Shown: positions 35,527 through 47,484 of the stretch, one piece after another
Position numbering within the stretch: the stretch's first letter is position 1
Layout of the letters: every line of letters starts with the position of its first letter
Source: Vandiemenella viatica
Taxonomy: Eukaryota > Arthropoda > Insecta > Orthoptera > Morabidae
Reading direction: 5' to 3'
NCBI GenBank assembly: GCA_031002005.1
Contig: CM061921.1
Location: 130,246,036 to 130,310,035 of the forward strand
DNA: 64,000 nucleotides
Made by a program: the position numbers and the translations under genes
Notes under the pieces: generated by a model
Databases searched by the model: none
Seen by the model: the letters and a program-made list of their open reading frames with translations, nothing else
Told to the model about the DNA's origin: nothing

Positions 35527-35722
35527 GGTGTGTGTGTGTGTGTGTGTGTGTGAAGTTACAATGACATCCAACCATGTGTGTATATAAGGTGCCCATTTTT
35601 TCGTTTTTAATATATGTATGTATATATTAGATGAAAATTTGTAAGCAAAGAACTGAAATGAACATTGCTATCACTGACCCACATTAATGTAGTAGTAGTA
35701 ATAGTAGCAGTAATAGTAGTAG
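35527..35722 (+). repeat. Microsatellites: (TG)n and (TAG)n
   Basis: A (TG)13-type run at about 35527-35552 and an interrupted TAG/TAA trinucleotide run at about 35689-35722. A separate (TA)n tract lies at about 37643-37666. Confidence 0.9.
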
Positions 35723-36589
35723 GTAAACTATAAACCAACAAGACCGGAAGGGCGAAAACAACATTGGAGGAAGTGATAGACAATTCTCATCTTTTAACTT
35801 GAATGACATGTAAAACAAAAAACAGGCAACACATTTTTTTATATTTTTAACACAGATAGTGAATCCCTTGAAGTTGCAGCAAAAAAAAATCTGTAATCAC
35901 TCCAGGGAACTGAAAAAAGTCATAAAGTCAGGCTATGGAAAATATGTAAAATATATTTGATCAAATTTTTGCTTAGTGATTAAGCATGTTATTACTCAAG
36001 CTTTGAATATTCAACTTTGACCAAAAATAACCTGTGACAGGGGCAGAAGGACATAAACTAAAAACAATGAAAAGCTATGAATGTATTAAAAAAAAAAAAA
36101 AAAATGGTGATGAGGGACATTTTGATTAATAGTACAAATGGTTTTGTACAAATCCCAAGTGGCTACAGAAAATGTTCATGTATTACAAAATGGACAATTG
36201 AGAACATTACTCAATATTATTTGTTTTGAATAGAAGACAAAGATAATCATATTCCCCTTTGTACCATTGATCAAGACTCAGAAGTTTTTCATTTACAAAT
36301 AAAGGTAAAAGGAAAAAATAATTTAAAAAAAAATTAACTGTTATTTTCTAAGTTGATTGACAATATTAGAAATGTATAAAACCTGCAAATCAAAAATATT
36401 TTCAAGGAAATGATGTAGCGTTGTTTTAGTTTATTTATTTATTTTTTTTTAAAAAAAAGGGAAAAGAAAAGGAAAGTAAAGGAAACATTGTGTCCAAGAT
36501 GTCAATTAGCAGAAACTGAGAGTAATGGCAGTACTGATGGCCAGACTTCTGGCAGACAATACAGTGGCTTTATAGAAATACTATAGAGG

Positions 36590-36905
36590 TGTCTATTGGC
36601 ATCTTTTCGCTGGCAAAGAATGTTCTTTAATGCTTTCGAATAATCTCTGCACAAAGAAGGTATTCCCCAAGAGAGCATTTGGAGTAGTGAAAGAAGTGCT
36701 GTATCAATCAGGTAAATCCCCTGCAATTTCAAAACCATCTGTAATAACAGTTCAATATAATAATCACACTGGACCATTGATCAACAGTTTAGTTCCACAT
36801 AAGACTGCAGGACCAGTTCCACAGGTGAAAAGTACAATAATAATTGCCTCAAAATCATGCACTAGGATGCATTTGGATCCAATATTCACTAGTCTCAATG
36901 ATTGA
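36590..36905 (+). pseudogene. PIF1-type DNA helicase fragment (possibly Helitron-derived)
   Basis: Read from about 36616, the frame gives CSLMLSNNLCTKKVF, then RAFGVVKEVLYQSGKSP and VITVQYNNHTGP. This corresponds to the region of PIF1-like helicases with VMLTxNLxxxxGLxNGxxGxV followed by an IIY strand and an F(D)xYxGP motif. PIF1-like helicases are frequent in insects as stand-alone copies or inside Helitrons. The ATPase Walker motifs and the SF1 motif VI region are not present, so this is a short relic. It is inserted in the HCF intron. Confidence 0.5.
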
Positions 36906-39900
36906 CTTTAAAAAAAATTCTAATTAGTATCGGTGAGCATGAATTCAATTTAGGGGTAATTTATATAGCTACTTCAGGAGCTAAAATGTGGGAAGGAGTC
37001 ATTTTTCCATGAGGAATTGGCTGGTGCAGACCTGAGAACATGAGCTGATCATGAGAGTAAGAATATGTATTCAGTTAGATGCAAGAGAGGTACAGACCTC
37101 AAATTCCTACTGAGTGCCAAGTGCTTTCTGAATTTTGTAGTAGCATATGTAATAATAACAGTATGGTTCTGATAGCCTTTACTGGGAGTGAAGCATTATT
37201 TTTGGTTGGAAGCTGAATTCATTTGACATTTGATGGGGAGTAAGCGAATGTTTGGCTGAATGCTGGTTTGTGTTGTAACATCTTCCGGATTTTTTTTTTT
37301 TTTTTTTTTGATGGTTCAGAATATAGTCTGAAAGTACAGCGACTTTGAATACATAGTAGAGGGTCAATATACCTGCAGAAGTTCTTAGATGTGATTCAGA
37401 AAAGTTTTATTTCAGTTTTAAAGTTGGTTCGTTTCACAACCAGAAAGATAGGACTGAGTGAAGAAGTTAAGTGAAGATTGGTTGATTGAGTGCCATTTGA
37501 ATTTATCACTAAACTAAAAGACAGAGAAGTAGAAATAGTCAGACACATTAATATTGAATGAACCATTAGAGACTGGAAGTGAGCTTAAATTATTAAAGAC
37601 ACATGTGGGTATAGTGCAATTTGTATGAAACTCTTGATTGAGACATATATATATATATATATATATGGCTTTCATTTTTATGTGAATAGATGTAGGGAAA
37701 TTTTTTGGAAGTGTTTTCATAAAAGACAAAAATTTTTTGAACCCTTTAATTGAAAAAGCAACTGATAGAAAATGTTCCATAGTTGTGTAATGACCATTGT
37801 TTATTTTCTTATGCGGTGGAATCTTCTAGTAAATTTATTTTGATTTAAATTACATTTGGTGCATCTTTTTCAAATCAAAATGACAGTTTTAAATGTAAGA
37901 GTCTAAGACTATTATGAAAAAAATTGTTTGGCTTATTTCGGCAATTATTTGGGAACACTTTCTGTTTTGTGTTAATCCCCCCCCACCCCACCCCCCCACC
38001 CACTGCGGAAACTGAAGATGCCTGAAGTCTCTATTGTGTGAAGCTGCTGACTGTATAACACATCCCCTTTTAAATATAACATGATCCGTAAGCATTTAAG
38101 GTGATTTGCAGATTAATAAAGGGGAAGAACGTTACAAGGCACTCACTGTCTTCTCCAGTAATAGAATTACAGGGGAGAAAAGATAAAGAGATCTGTGTAG
38201 TTTCATAAAAGTTTACACCTCCATTGGTAGATATAAAAAAAACTCAAAACATCGTTTTCAGCTAGTTATGATGAAAAAGGGTTACAGAATTAAGTAAGTA
38301 TTTTAGGGGGAGGTTCAAAATGTAAGAGGAAGATTCTAGTACAGTATAGAACATTTTAAAGAAATAGTAAGAATGTGGGAAGAAATGGTTGTCTCAAATC
38401 AATAACTCTGAAAGTGTATGGATTCATAATATGTAGGGAGGCTGAACAGGTTAGAAAGAAGAGAACATAATATACTAGAGAAGAGTAGTATAGTATGGAA
38501 TACATGTAACAAATACACAGGCTATTACTAGCAGCAAGGATTGGTACAAAAGGAGTTGCAGACAAAACATATCATGGATGAAGATGCGAGCAGAAATTTC
38601 TATGGCTATGTTATGGCATTTACATGGAGTGAGAGTATTCAGTCAAAAAACACTTGATAAACAGCAAGAGTTTGATGTATGTATATTTCTTGTATCAATC
38701 ACAATAACCTTTTCTTATGCTCAGAATTGACTTTCAAATTAATTTTATCATGTATGTATGATTAAATTCCTCATGCAAAAACAAATACTTTGCAAGTTTT
38801 AGATCTTTAAATAGCTACATGAATGATTCTTAAATTGAATTTCTGCTTTTCAGTAATAATTAAAACCTTTTGAGACTTGTGCATGCTGCTGCAAATGCAA
38901 GTGGATTCAACAACTACGTCCTAGTGGAAGATATTTATCCAACTGTAATTATAGCTTTCACCTGCAAAATTTGGAACTAAACCATGTGTAATTTTTAACT
39001 GCATGATTATTATGAATTTACTGGTGATTCGCCTGACTGATAGAGCACTTCCGTAACTAATCCAAGTGCTTTGTTCGCAAAGTTGTTCTACATGCAGCGA
39101 TTGTTTCTCAGCATTATAGGACATTATTTGTAGGAATATAGATTAGTATCAAGCCTGTTTATATCCTATTTTTAACTTCTGATGTAGCTAAGAGTTTCGC
39201 CATCATTTTTCAGAAGACTTCTTGCCAAATTTGTCTATTTTCAATTTTTCTGAGCAACTTAGTAAATGAATTTTTTCAGTAATTGTTTTTGCTTTCACCT
39301 TTGCTGGTGAATGATAATCATCTGAGATAGCATGACTGGTTTGATTGATGAGCAATGAAACAAAAAGTAACATGGTGGTCTTTAGCTACAATTCAAAACA
39401 ATTTGTCCATTTTATAATATATGAGTAATTTTTGTAGCAATTTGGAATATATACAAGATGTCCCTCATCAGCTTATATACTGTACAGACCCTGTCATTAT
39501 TTTCAGTTTATGCATTTTGAACTTTTCAGGATCAAAGTGGAATAAGGGAAGCTTGAGGAATAACATGCTTAATTGCTTTGCAAATTTTAATTGAATTTAT
39601 TTGACAGTTTTTCAATAGACTCAAAAAGCTTGGTTTGTACTTTTGATCTTTTATAGTATCATTTGATATCAAACTTTTATTTTTAATTGAAATTTCAAAT
39701 AATCTGTGGTTCAAAATTTCAAAGGAATCTGTCGAGTTCAATTTTTTCATATCCCATACAAATTAAAAAAGATGTGAATTAATGATCACTTCCTCCACTG
39801 TTATTTTTGCACTTTTGGCTCTGTCAGAAGTCATTGAGGATCGTGGTGAAATATACAAAAGTTGAGGAATAAAATGCCTAGTGACTACACAAAATTTTGA

Positions 39901-40194
39901 TTCATTATATCTGAAAATTTTGACCTTTTAACCTTTCTCAGTCCTTAGGGTGGTTTAAATTCAGACTTTTATTTTTTGTTGCAACTTCAAGTCATATATG
40001 ATCCATGATTAAAATATTAAATGAATCTGTTTCCTGTAGCCTGCTATATACATATAAGTAACATATGTGTATACGAAATTTTGAGACCAATCAGAAGTTC
40101 TGCTTTCCAAATCCCTGTTAAAATACCTCACAGCTGTGTTTAGCTTGGGATGATTGTGGTATTTAGAAACATCCACAAAATTCACATCTGCACC
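36906..40194. other. HCF intron, no gene recognised
   Basis: AT-rich intronic sequence with a T-run (37290-37309), the (TA)n tract and a C-rich block at 37977-38001. Small open frames show no motifs. Stretches near 39500-40100 show weak internal similarity (ggatc near gaagcttgaggaataacatgc and gttgaggaataaaatgcc), possibly an eroded duplication. Confidence 0.4.
37977..38001 (-). other. G-quadruplex-prone tract
   Basis: The plus strand carries C runs of 8, 4, 7 and 3 separated by single A residues, so the minus strand has four closely spaced G runs. This is the HCF coding strand, so the intronic pre-mRNA could form an RNA quadruplex. Confidence 0.6.
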
Positions 40195-40640
40195 TTTATA
40201 GGCACTTTAGTTGAAAGGTTTCTTCCCATCTGATGTCATCAAAAGCTTACTGTAAATCCATAAATAAGTATCCTTCCTTAGTCCTTCTAATATTAGCCTC
40301 AATACAAGAATTGCTAATTGTTCTTTCAAGTAGTTCGCATACCACCATTAATCTTTAGATAATAAGTCTCACACTTTCTTTCCTGTTCTTCTGAATATTG
40401 CTTAGCAACTCTGAGGGAAACTTAAGGTATGAAGGTTTTCAAATTTAATAGCTGGTGATTCATTTGATCATGTTAAAATCTCTAGAATCTTTTCTATCTC
40501 CTAAATTTTTATATTTGTTTGAACAGTCTATAAATTTCTTCTTCTCTGGAAATTTTTAGCAATTGTGTGCAAGTGTCTCCTACTTTATCAACTTTCTCCC
40601 ACTTGAGCAAATTTTTAACAAGTTTAACTATGTAATATCT
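40195..40640 (-). pseudogene. Old RTE-type LINE remnant
   Basis: On the minus strand, near 40230-40320, frames give LAILVLRLILEGLRK, then MDLQ-stop-AFDDIRWEETF. These line up with SLRLILEGRIKK and the FVD(L)EKAFDNVRW region expected in the RTE copy at 10026-13342. It has many indels and is much older than that copy. Confidence 0.55.
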
Positions 40641-41520
40641 TCTTTAGGATAAACTCAGATCACAGGGAAAGACATGTTTGGATGTTCAATGAATATGAAT
40701 TTACCTCAGAATTCTCATCACCACCATTGCTATAAACTAACTGATAATCAACACAAGTCACATGAAACCAGTGTCTTGATGCCTGACTACACTCTTGAAA
40801 ACTTGAAGCTTAATGGTTAAACTCAAGCATGTGTAATGAAATAAACGAACGTATTTAAGTGAGAAGTTCATATGCCTATGAAGATTTCAAAATGCAAAAT
40901 GGTCTTCAGAACAATTAACTAATAGCAGATTCATGAAAGGGGACAAATAACCATGATTGAAGAATAAATTATCCATGAATTGGTGAATATAGATGTTTGC
41001 TGTAACTATTAACACATCCATGTAATAAGATTTCTAGGAGAAAAAAAAAAACAGCTCTGTAGGTTAAGAAACCATCACTTCCCTCCTCTTAATATTAAAC
41101 AGAAATTGATGTTTAAAAATGGTTTGACCTGACTATAGCCGTCTATCCTGAGTGCTCTGGTAGCACATCACTGAGGAGTCTACTTCAAAATCTTGAGGTT
41201 ATCAGTTCGCATTCTGGTATTGCATAGAATTTTCATAGGCATATCTTCATCTCTGCTAATGCTGCACTGTGTATGTAAAATGTGCTATAAATGAGTAGGG
41301 ATTTGAATTCGATATTAAACTATAGCGCCAGCCTTGATATAGACCAAACACTTTCATCTTTAGGTTCTATTATCTGGTAATGAAGACTACATAAATTTCT
41401 CTTGCTTCCCATAAAAACTTATAAACAATACACATTTCTCTCTTTTGATCTGGGATAACTTTATTTGAAAAATGGAAACATAATCCAAATGCAAACAAAA
41501 TAAGTTTAAATATAAATCAC

Positions 41521-41688
41521 CTTTATTTTTGATGCAGCACTGCGAACACCAAGGTATACAGAGTACTCAGTAACAGTATAGTTTGATGGAGGTTCCCAGG
41601 AAAGAGTGAATCCATCATCAACCTTGAGGACCTTGACTGCTGTTGGAGTATTTGGCAAACGTGCACATTTTCGGTTTGACCAACTCCT
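41521..41688 (-). CDS. Hcf: Host cell factor (HCF/HCFC1-like) exon, fibronectin III domain, first part
   Basis: A 168-bp (56-codon) internal exon. It encodes LPNTPTAVKVLKVDDG, then FTLSWEPPSNYTVTEYSVYL. This is the first half of the C-terminal FN3 domain of HCF, where human HCFC1 has LPGFPGAPSAIKI, then LTWEPP and IIEYSVYLAI. Minus-strand splice sites are explicit: acceptor atttgtttag before AGGAGTTGG (41688) and donor AAAATAAAG/gtgatt (41521). Both ends are phase 0, matching the 22524-22731 exon. The open frame reported on this strand in another phase is a shadow. Upstream exons were not found in 41689-64000. Confidence 0.8.
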
Positions 41689-41984
41689 CTAAACAAATAA
41701 AAAAAAATACATGCAATGCAGTATGCCATTATTTGTTAAGTATGTCTGTATTTTTAAGATCCAAGGGGTTCCATATTAAAAAAATATACTTGAGCTTCCA
41801 GACATCATTGGAAGCTCAAGAATATTTTATCACTTCTGTACTTTTCTTATATTAAATATACGGAATAATATATTATGCCATACTATAAAATATTATTTAG
41901 ATTGAGTCTGGACATTTGCTGCTAACCAGAGGAATGGGACAGAGTGATAGTAGTAATGGATCCATAAAGAACAATAGAAAAATA

Positions 41985-42480
41985 GGGCACAAATTTATAG
42001 ACTGACTGGTTTAACCCCAGTGATAGATAAGTTGATAAAGAGATGATACACAATCTCAATAGAAATGTCTGTGAGGAAAGAAACTGGTTTTCAAAAATTG
42101 CAACATTTGACCAGATATGGAATCTTGTGAATCTCATGAATCTCGTTTAGCGAACTGTATATACAAGTTGACAGTGTAGCACTGGAGCTCTCTGAGGCAT
42201 TTGACAAAATGAGTTAAAAAATGATTTCAAGTAATGTAAAAACCATTGTAGAGGATTTTAAGTGTGGAGGGATTCTTAAAGGATAGAAAGCAAAGAATAA
42301 AGTTAGACAAATGTAGTGTCAAAAGAAGCTGAAGTAAAATTAGGGGTACCTCAGAGTTACCCCTAATGAGTTTCTAATGAATCATTGTGTCTGTGATTTA
42401 CATTAACAAGTTAGGTTGTCTGCTGATGACATAACGGTATATATTATTTTTTCAGCTATGTCCTCAAAAATATTTAAAAA
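41985..42480 (+). pseudogene. Jockey/CR1-like LINE reverse transcriptase remnant
   Basis: Broken plus-strand frames give LTGLTPVIDKLIKR, then VALELSEAFDKMS, then EAEVKLGVP and, in another frame, RLSADDITVYI, the position of the catalytic (F)ADD box. The order is that of an RT domain. It has many stops. It lies upstream of the HCF exon on the opposite strand. Confidence 0.6.
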
Positions 42481-43092
42481 GCCCTGATCATAGATAAAAC
42501 CAACAGCAAATCATTTTAGAAGTATTTCCAGTAGTTTAAGAGCAAAAGGGAAGGTTTAATCTAATTTAAAGGTCACAGAAAATTTTATAAACGGAATTAC
42601 ATTTTTTATGAGCCTTTGGTGACATTCATTTACAGAGGTGAAAAATAAAATTATAATTCAAATGAGGTCTGACATTTATGGTATAGAAAATTTTGTTAAA
42701 GAGATATGATGAATTTAAGTAAAGATTAACCATGTGGCAAGAGTTACATCAGAATCAGATCTTTCATGATAGAAACTGTAATTTTCAAGTTACAGTAATG
42801 TTCAGAATAAAAAGATGCACAGCATATGAAGAAAACAGAGTCAATAACCAAGCAAGAAGTATGGTTTTTGGGAAGAAAAGTAGATTTTGATCAATTTAAC
42901 AACATAAAATTTGTGGAAGAGAGTAATTAATACATCCATTTTGTAGAATTTTTTTGTGGAGTATGATGACACAACTTATTTTTAATTCCCATAATATTTA
43001 GACATGAAAAGTCAAATGAAAGGCTCATACAAGCTGGAGGTGCTGCTGTCACAAGAAAAATCAATACTGTGATCATGGAGTTAAACATATAC

Positions 43093-43986
43093 TCACAACC
43101 TCAGTTTTGTTTTTACTTTTGCAGCAGGAAATATAATTTTGTAGATAATTTTTACCAATCCCTGCTTAATTATTAACATTAAGGAAGCAATAGCAAGGAT
43201 ATACAGTAGCGATTGAATAACAGGACCATTAGGAAATAAAATTTGAGGAAGTTTGACACTTGTTTGAGATGAATAGGACTAAAAGTTTAGGTGATATTTA
43301 ATATTGAAGCTTGAGAATGATTACACCACACCTGGAAAAGGGTGGTTTTCAGTGGTAAATACTATCAGAATCAGGTTGTAATTTACATCAAAAGTTGAGG
43401 ATTTTTTTTTTTTTTTTTTTAAATTTCATCAAGAAGACTACAACGTATTTATTTGTGAACATACCTTTATCTGTTGGGGTAGAACAATAGATTGGCAACT
43501 ACAAAGAATCTGTAAGGTACTCGGCATGCTTACATATTGTTGAGAGTTCAAGAAAGCATAACCCCCACTAATACCTTTCTCTCGACATATATAATAGGAT
43601 TAAAATATGAAAGATCTGTTAGAAGTTGCAGGCAGGGTCTGTAAAGGGTATCTATCTGGGTAGCTAAAAATAGAATGAAGATGTTTGAGTGGTTGTAAAG
43701 GAAGGAAGGAAGATTTATTTGTGGAGATTACCACATATCACAATTGGTAGCTGATATGTTAAAGGAGCTGAGATTTGAGTCACAGGAAGATAGGAGGCAG
43801 GTGGAGATAGTGCTGGGAGAGAATAAGGCAATGAGGTTTGCATAGATATTGGTAGAATAATTAGGAACAGTACATGGAAGGGAAGAAATGACCATGACCA
43901 CAAGTGCCATGCTCACAACCTCAATTTTGTTTTTACTTTTGCAGCAGGAAATATAATTTTCTAGATAATTTGTACCGATCCCTGCT
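43093..43986 (+). repeat. Direct repeat pair of 74 bp, 820 bp apart
   Basis: 43093-43166 and 43913-43986 share tcacaacctcagttttgttt and ttttgcagcaggaaatataa with about five mismatches. The sequence between does not look like a known element. Confidence 0.75.
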
Positions 43987-44076
43987 AACATATGGCAGTC
44001 TTCCATCAAAACAGAACTGCTATATTTTTTGTGGGAGTTTATTAAATTACTTAAATAATCTACTTTGTTACTAGTA

Positions 44077-45489
44077 CAGTGGTTGATAAAAAAGTGAAGC
44101 ACCTAGAAGGGTAAGAAGAAATAAAATGAATCTTCACAGATTGAGAGGGTATAAGATGTTATTTCAGTGAAAACAAAATCTAGTTGGATTTACGAAGAAC
44201 TTGGCAGAATGAGCCCATTTGTCAGGATGACATCACACTCCCTCTGGCCTGGATGAATGCACTGATTCAGTTGGAAAGGTTGTCATCAAACCGTTGTATC
44301 CTCACCTGAAGCAAGCTGCCCCACAACTGTTGTAACTGGTCCTTGATGTCCTGAATACTGGCACTGGGACAGAGTTGACATCCAAGCTAGTCCCACACAT
44401 GTTCTATTTGGGACAATCTGGAAATTTTGCTCACCATGGAAGCACCTAAACATCAAGCAGATAGTTTATAGAGATACATGCTGTATGTAGATGAAAATTG
44501 TCCTGCTGAAAAATGTCTCCACACTACTGTTGCATGAGAGGTAACACTTGAGGACACATCATGTCAATGACATACTGTTGTATCATCATAGTTAGACCAA
44601 TTACTGCTGACCATGACCTGAAGTCATACTGGATGGCTCCCCACACAATGACATGAGCAACACCGCTGTGCCTCTCCAAAACATTGGAATAATGGGGCCT
44701 CTCCCCAGGTTGCCACCCTACTTATCAACAATAGTCATCTGAGGTAAGACAAAACTGCTGAACACAATGGATAGCATAGCATTGTGTTCAGTGATGAATC
44801 ATGGTTCTCCATTACCTCAGGTGACCATTGTCGACATGTAATTGGTGACATTGCGACTGGTCCCATTCTTCCAATGTTGTGGAGAGGCATAGTGGTGTTA
44901 CTCCTTGCATCATGGTTTGGGGAGCCATCAGGTATGTCTTCAGGTCATGTCTGGTAGTGATTGAGGGAACTTTGACAGCACAATGTTACATTATGAACAT
45001 CCTTAGTCCACATGTATTACCTCTTATATGCCAGTATCATGCTATCATTTTTCAGCAGGACAATTCTTGTTCACACTTGGCATGTGTCTCTATGAACTGT
45101 CTGTTTGATGTTAAGGTACTCCCATGGCCAACAAGATCCACAGATCTGTCCCTGATAGAACATTTGTGGGGCCAGCTCGAATGTCAACTCCGACCCAGTG
45201 CCAGTATCCAGGATATCAAGGGCCAGTTACAACAGTTGTGGGACAGTTTGCCTCAGGAGAGAATACAATGGCTTTTTGACATCCTTCACAACAGAACCAG
45301 TGCATGCATTCAGGCAAGATAGGATACAATGTTATCGTGATAAGCTGCCTCATCCTGCAATGTTTTATTTTTATTTTTTTTATTTTTATCAGACATAATT
45401 TTGCAATCACCGAAATAACATCTTATACCCCCTTCAACAATTAAGTTTCATTTTGTTTCCTCTTTAGGGTTTTTCACTTTTTTGTCTGG
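44077..45489 (+). mobile_element. Tc1-like transposon copy forming one continuous hairpin
   Basis: A TA dinucleotide flanks each end (44075-44076 and 45490-45491). The entire left half (44077 to about 44769) is the inverted, slightly diverged copy of the right half (about 44780 to 45489). The centre is a perfect 12-bp inverted repeat, ctgaacacaatg and cattgtgttcag, around a 10-nt loop (44758-44769, 44780-44791). Shared blocks across the arms include ggtataagatgttatttc near both ends and the transposase C-terminal coding region. It has two 3' ends and no transposase N-terminus. Confidence 0.85.
44800..45330 (+). pseudogene. Tc1-like transposase, C-terminal half (right arm copy)
   Basis: The longest open part (44879-45322) gives ITPC-like IMVWGAI, IIFQQDNSCSHLA with the second catalytic D, LPWPTRSTDLSLIEHLWG with the catalytic E (32 residues between D and E), IKGQLQQLWDSLPQERIQ and SACIQAR. 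This is the DDE core and C-terminus of a Tc1 transposase. The first D region is just before it, in another frame (VFSDESRF-like, read VMNHGS). The helix-turn-helix half is missing. The left arm carries the same coding sequence in inverse orientation with more stops. Confidence 0.8.
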
Positions 45490-46484
45490 TATTGTGTGCT
45501 ATTCAATGAATGCCCCTACTTTTTAACATACAAGGTAATCTTCTTGAGTTCATAATTGAAATTTTGATGGTATACGGGTATGTTATGGAGAGTTAGTGGT
45601 ACTTTTTTTCTCTGTCTAGATCACAGAAGCCCACTGTCCTATTCTCGAATGAAGAAAATTACTCACCACCCTTTTAAAACAAAAGAATTATCCACTGCAC
45701 CCTTTCCAGGAAAAAAAAACCCACTAAAGTCCCCCACCCCACTGCCTTTCTTGCAATAACTGATGCAATCCATAGTGTAATACATAATGCTCCAACCATT
45801 TTTGCCTTGCTACCCACTTTAGTGATTTGATTGCACCCCTCTTATGTGAAATTACAAAATCATATATATAGAAAAAAGTACATATTTATAAAATTACTTT
45901 ATTAAAGATAAAAATAATATTGATGTATTCAGTAGTTTGGATTCCTCATTAAACTGAAGGTCTCCTCTAGAGCTAACAAACCTAGTTTTAACACTGATGT
46001 GTCCATACCCAATAGCAAATTCAAGCCAAATGAAGGATTTATGAGATCCTAGTTGGCCCAAACAAACATACATTGGTGTTTTGTTCACAAATACATATTA
46101 TAAAAAATGTTGTTAATTAAAGGCCTTAGCTTGGCATAATGACACTAATTTTTTGACATTTGCTGCTGTGTTCCACTACTGAATATCTGCTTTTTTCCCC
46201 TTAGCTAATAAATTTCTAATTGTGTTAAATCCTCTTTTGGCTATATATGATAGTGGGAATTCAATTAAAACCTTCTTTCATGCAGGCCTTTAAGTACTGG
46301 AAAGGAGGAGGGGTTGGGGGGAGGGGGGTGCGAGAGGGTGGTTGGTCCTCAATTCAACCTAGATCTGCCTTGAAGCAGAAATGTCTCCTCTGATCTCTTC
46401 AACACCTACCGGTTGGGGGTGACCCAACAGGAGACAAAGCTAGTTCTGACTAATACTTCCCTTGATCATTATTGAATTCTAGAA
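45490..46484. other. No gene recognised; G-rich tract before gap
   Basis: AT-rich sequence ending in a G-rich block at 46304-46341 (runs of 4, 6, 6 and 3 G on the plus strand), a potential G-quadruplex. It is followed by about 100 bp of unfamiliar, GC-richer sequence before the gap. Confidence 0.5.
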
Positions 46485-47484
46485 NNNNNNNNNNNNNNNN
46501 NNNNNNNNNNNNNNNNNNNNNNNNNNNNNNNNNNNNNNNNNNNNNNNNNNNNNNNNNNNNNNNNNNNNNNNNNNNNNNNNNNNNNNNNNNNNNNNNNNNN
46601 NNNNNNNNNNNNNNNNNNNNNNNNNNNNNNNNNNNNNNNNNNNNNNNNNNNNNNNNNNNNNNNNNNNNNNNNNNNNNNNNNNNNNNNNNNNNNNNNNNNN
46701 NNNNNNNNNNNNNNNNNNNNNNNNNNNNNNNNNNNNNNNNNNNNNNNNNNNNNNNNNNNNNNNNNNNNNNNNNNNNNNNNNNNNNNNNNNNNNNNNNNNN
46801 NNNNNNNNNNNNNNNNNNNNNNNNNNNNNNNNNNNNNNNNNNNNNNNNNNNNNNNNNNNNNNNNNNNNNNNNNNNNNNNNNNNNNNNNNNNNNNNNNNNN
46901 NNNNNNNNNNNNNNNNNNNNNNNNNNNNNNNNNNNNNNNNNNNNNNNNNNNNNNNNNNNNNNNNNNNNNNNNNNNNNNNNNNNNNNNNNNNNNNNNNNNN
47001 NNNNNNNNNNNNNNNNNNNNNNNNNNNNNNNNNNNNNNNNNNNNNNNNNNNNNNNNNNNNNNNNNNNNNNNNNNNNNNNNNNNNNNNNNNNNNNNNNNNN
47101 NNNNNNNNNNNNNNNNNNNNNNNNNNNNNNNNNNNNNNNNNNNNNNNNNNNNNNNNNNNNNNNNNNNNNNNNNNNNNNNNNNNNNNNNNNNNNNNNNNNN
47201 NNNNNNNNNNNNNNNNNNNNNNNNNNNNNNNNNNNNNNNNNNNNNNNNNNNNNNNNNNNNNNNNNNNNNNNNNNNNNNNNNNNNNNNNNNNNNNNNNNNN
47301 NNNNNNNNNNNNNNNNNNNNNNNNNNNNNNNNNNNNNNNNNNNNNNNNNNNNNNNNNNNNNNNNNNNNNNNNNNNNNNNNNNNNNNNNNNNNNNNNNNNN
47401 NNNNNNNNNNNNNNNNNNNNNNNNNNNNNNNNNNNNNNNNNNNNNNNNNNNNNNNNNNNNNNNNNNNNNNNNNNNNNNNNNNNN
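46485..47484. other. Assembly gap (1000 N)
   Basis: Exactly 1000 unknown bases. The first base after it already belongs to the left arm of inverted repeat FB5. Confidence 0.98.

Noticed and set aside
41150..41225. Degenerate tRNA-like stretch (gctctggtagcaca, then gttatcagttcgcattc)
   Set aside because: The B box is too poor and no body or tail similar to the SINEs follows.
41523..41729. 68-codon minus-strand ORF at the HCF exon
   Set aside because: The HCF similarity and the phase-compatible splice sites are in a different frame of the same strand.
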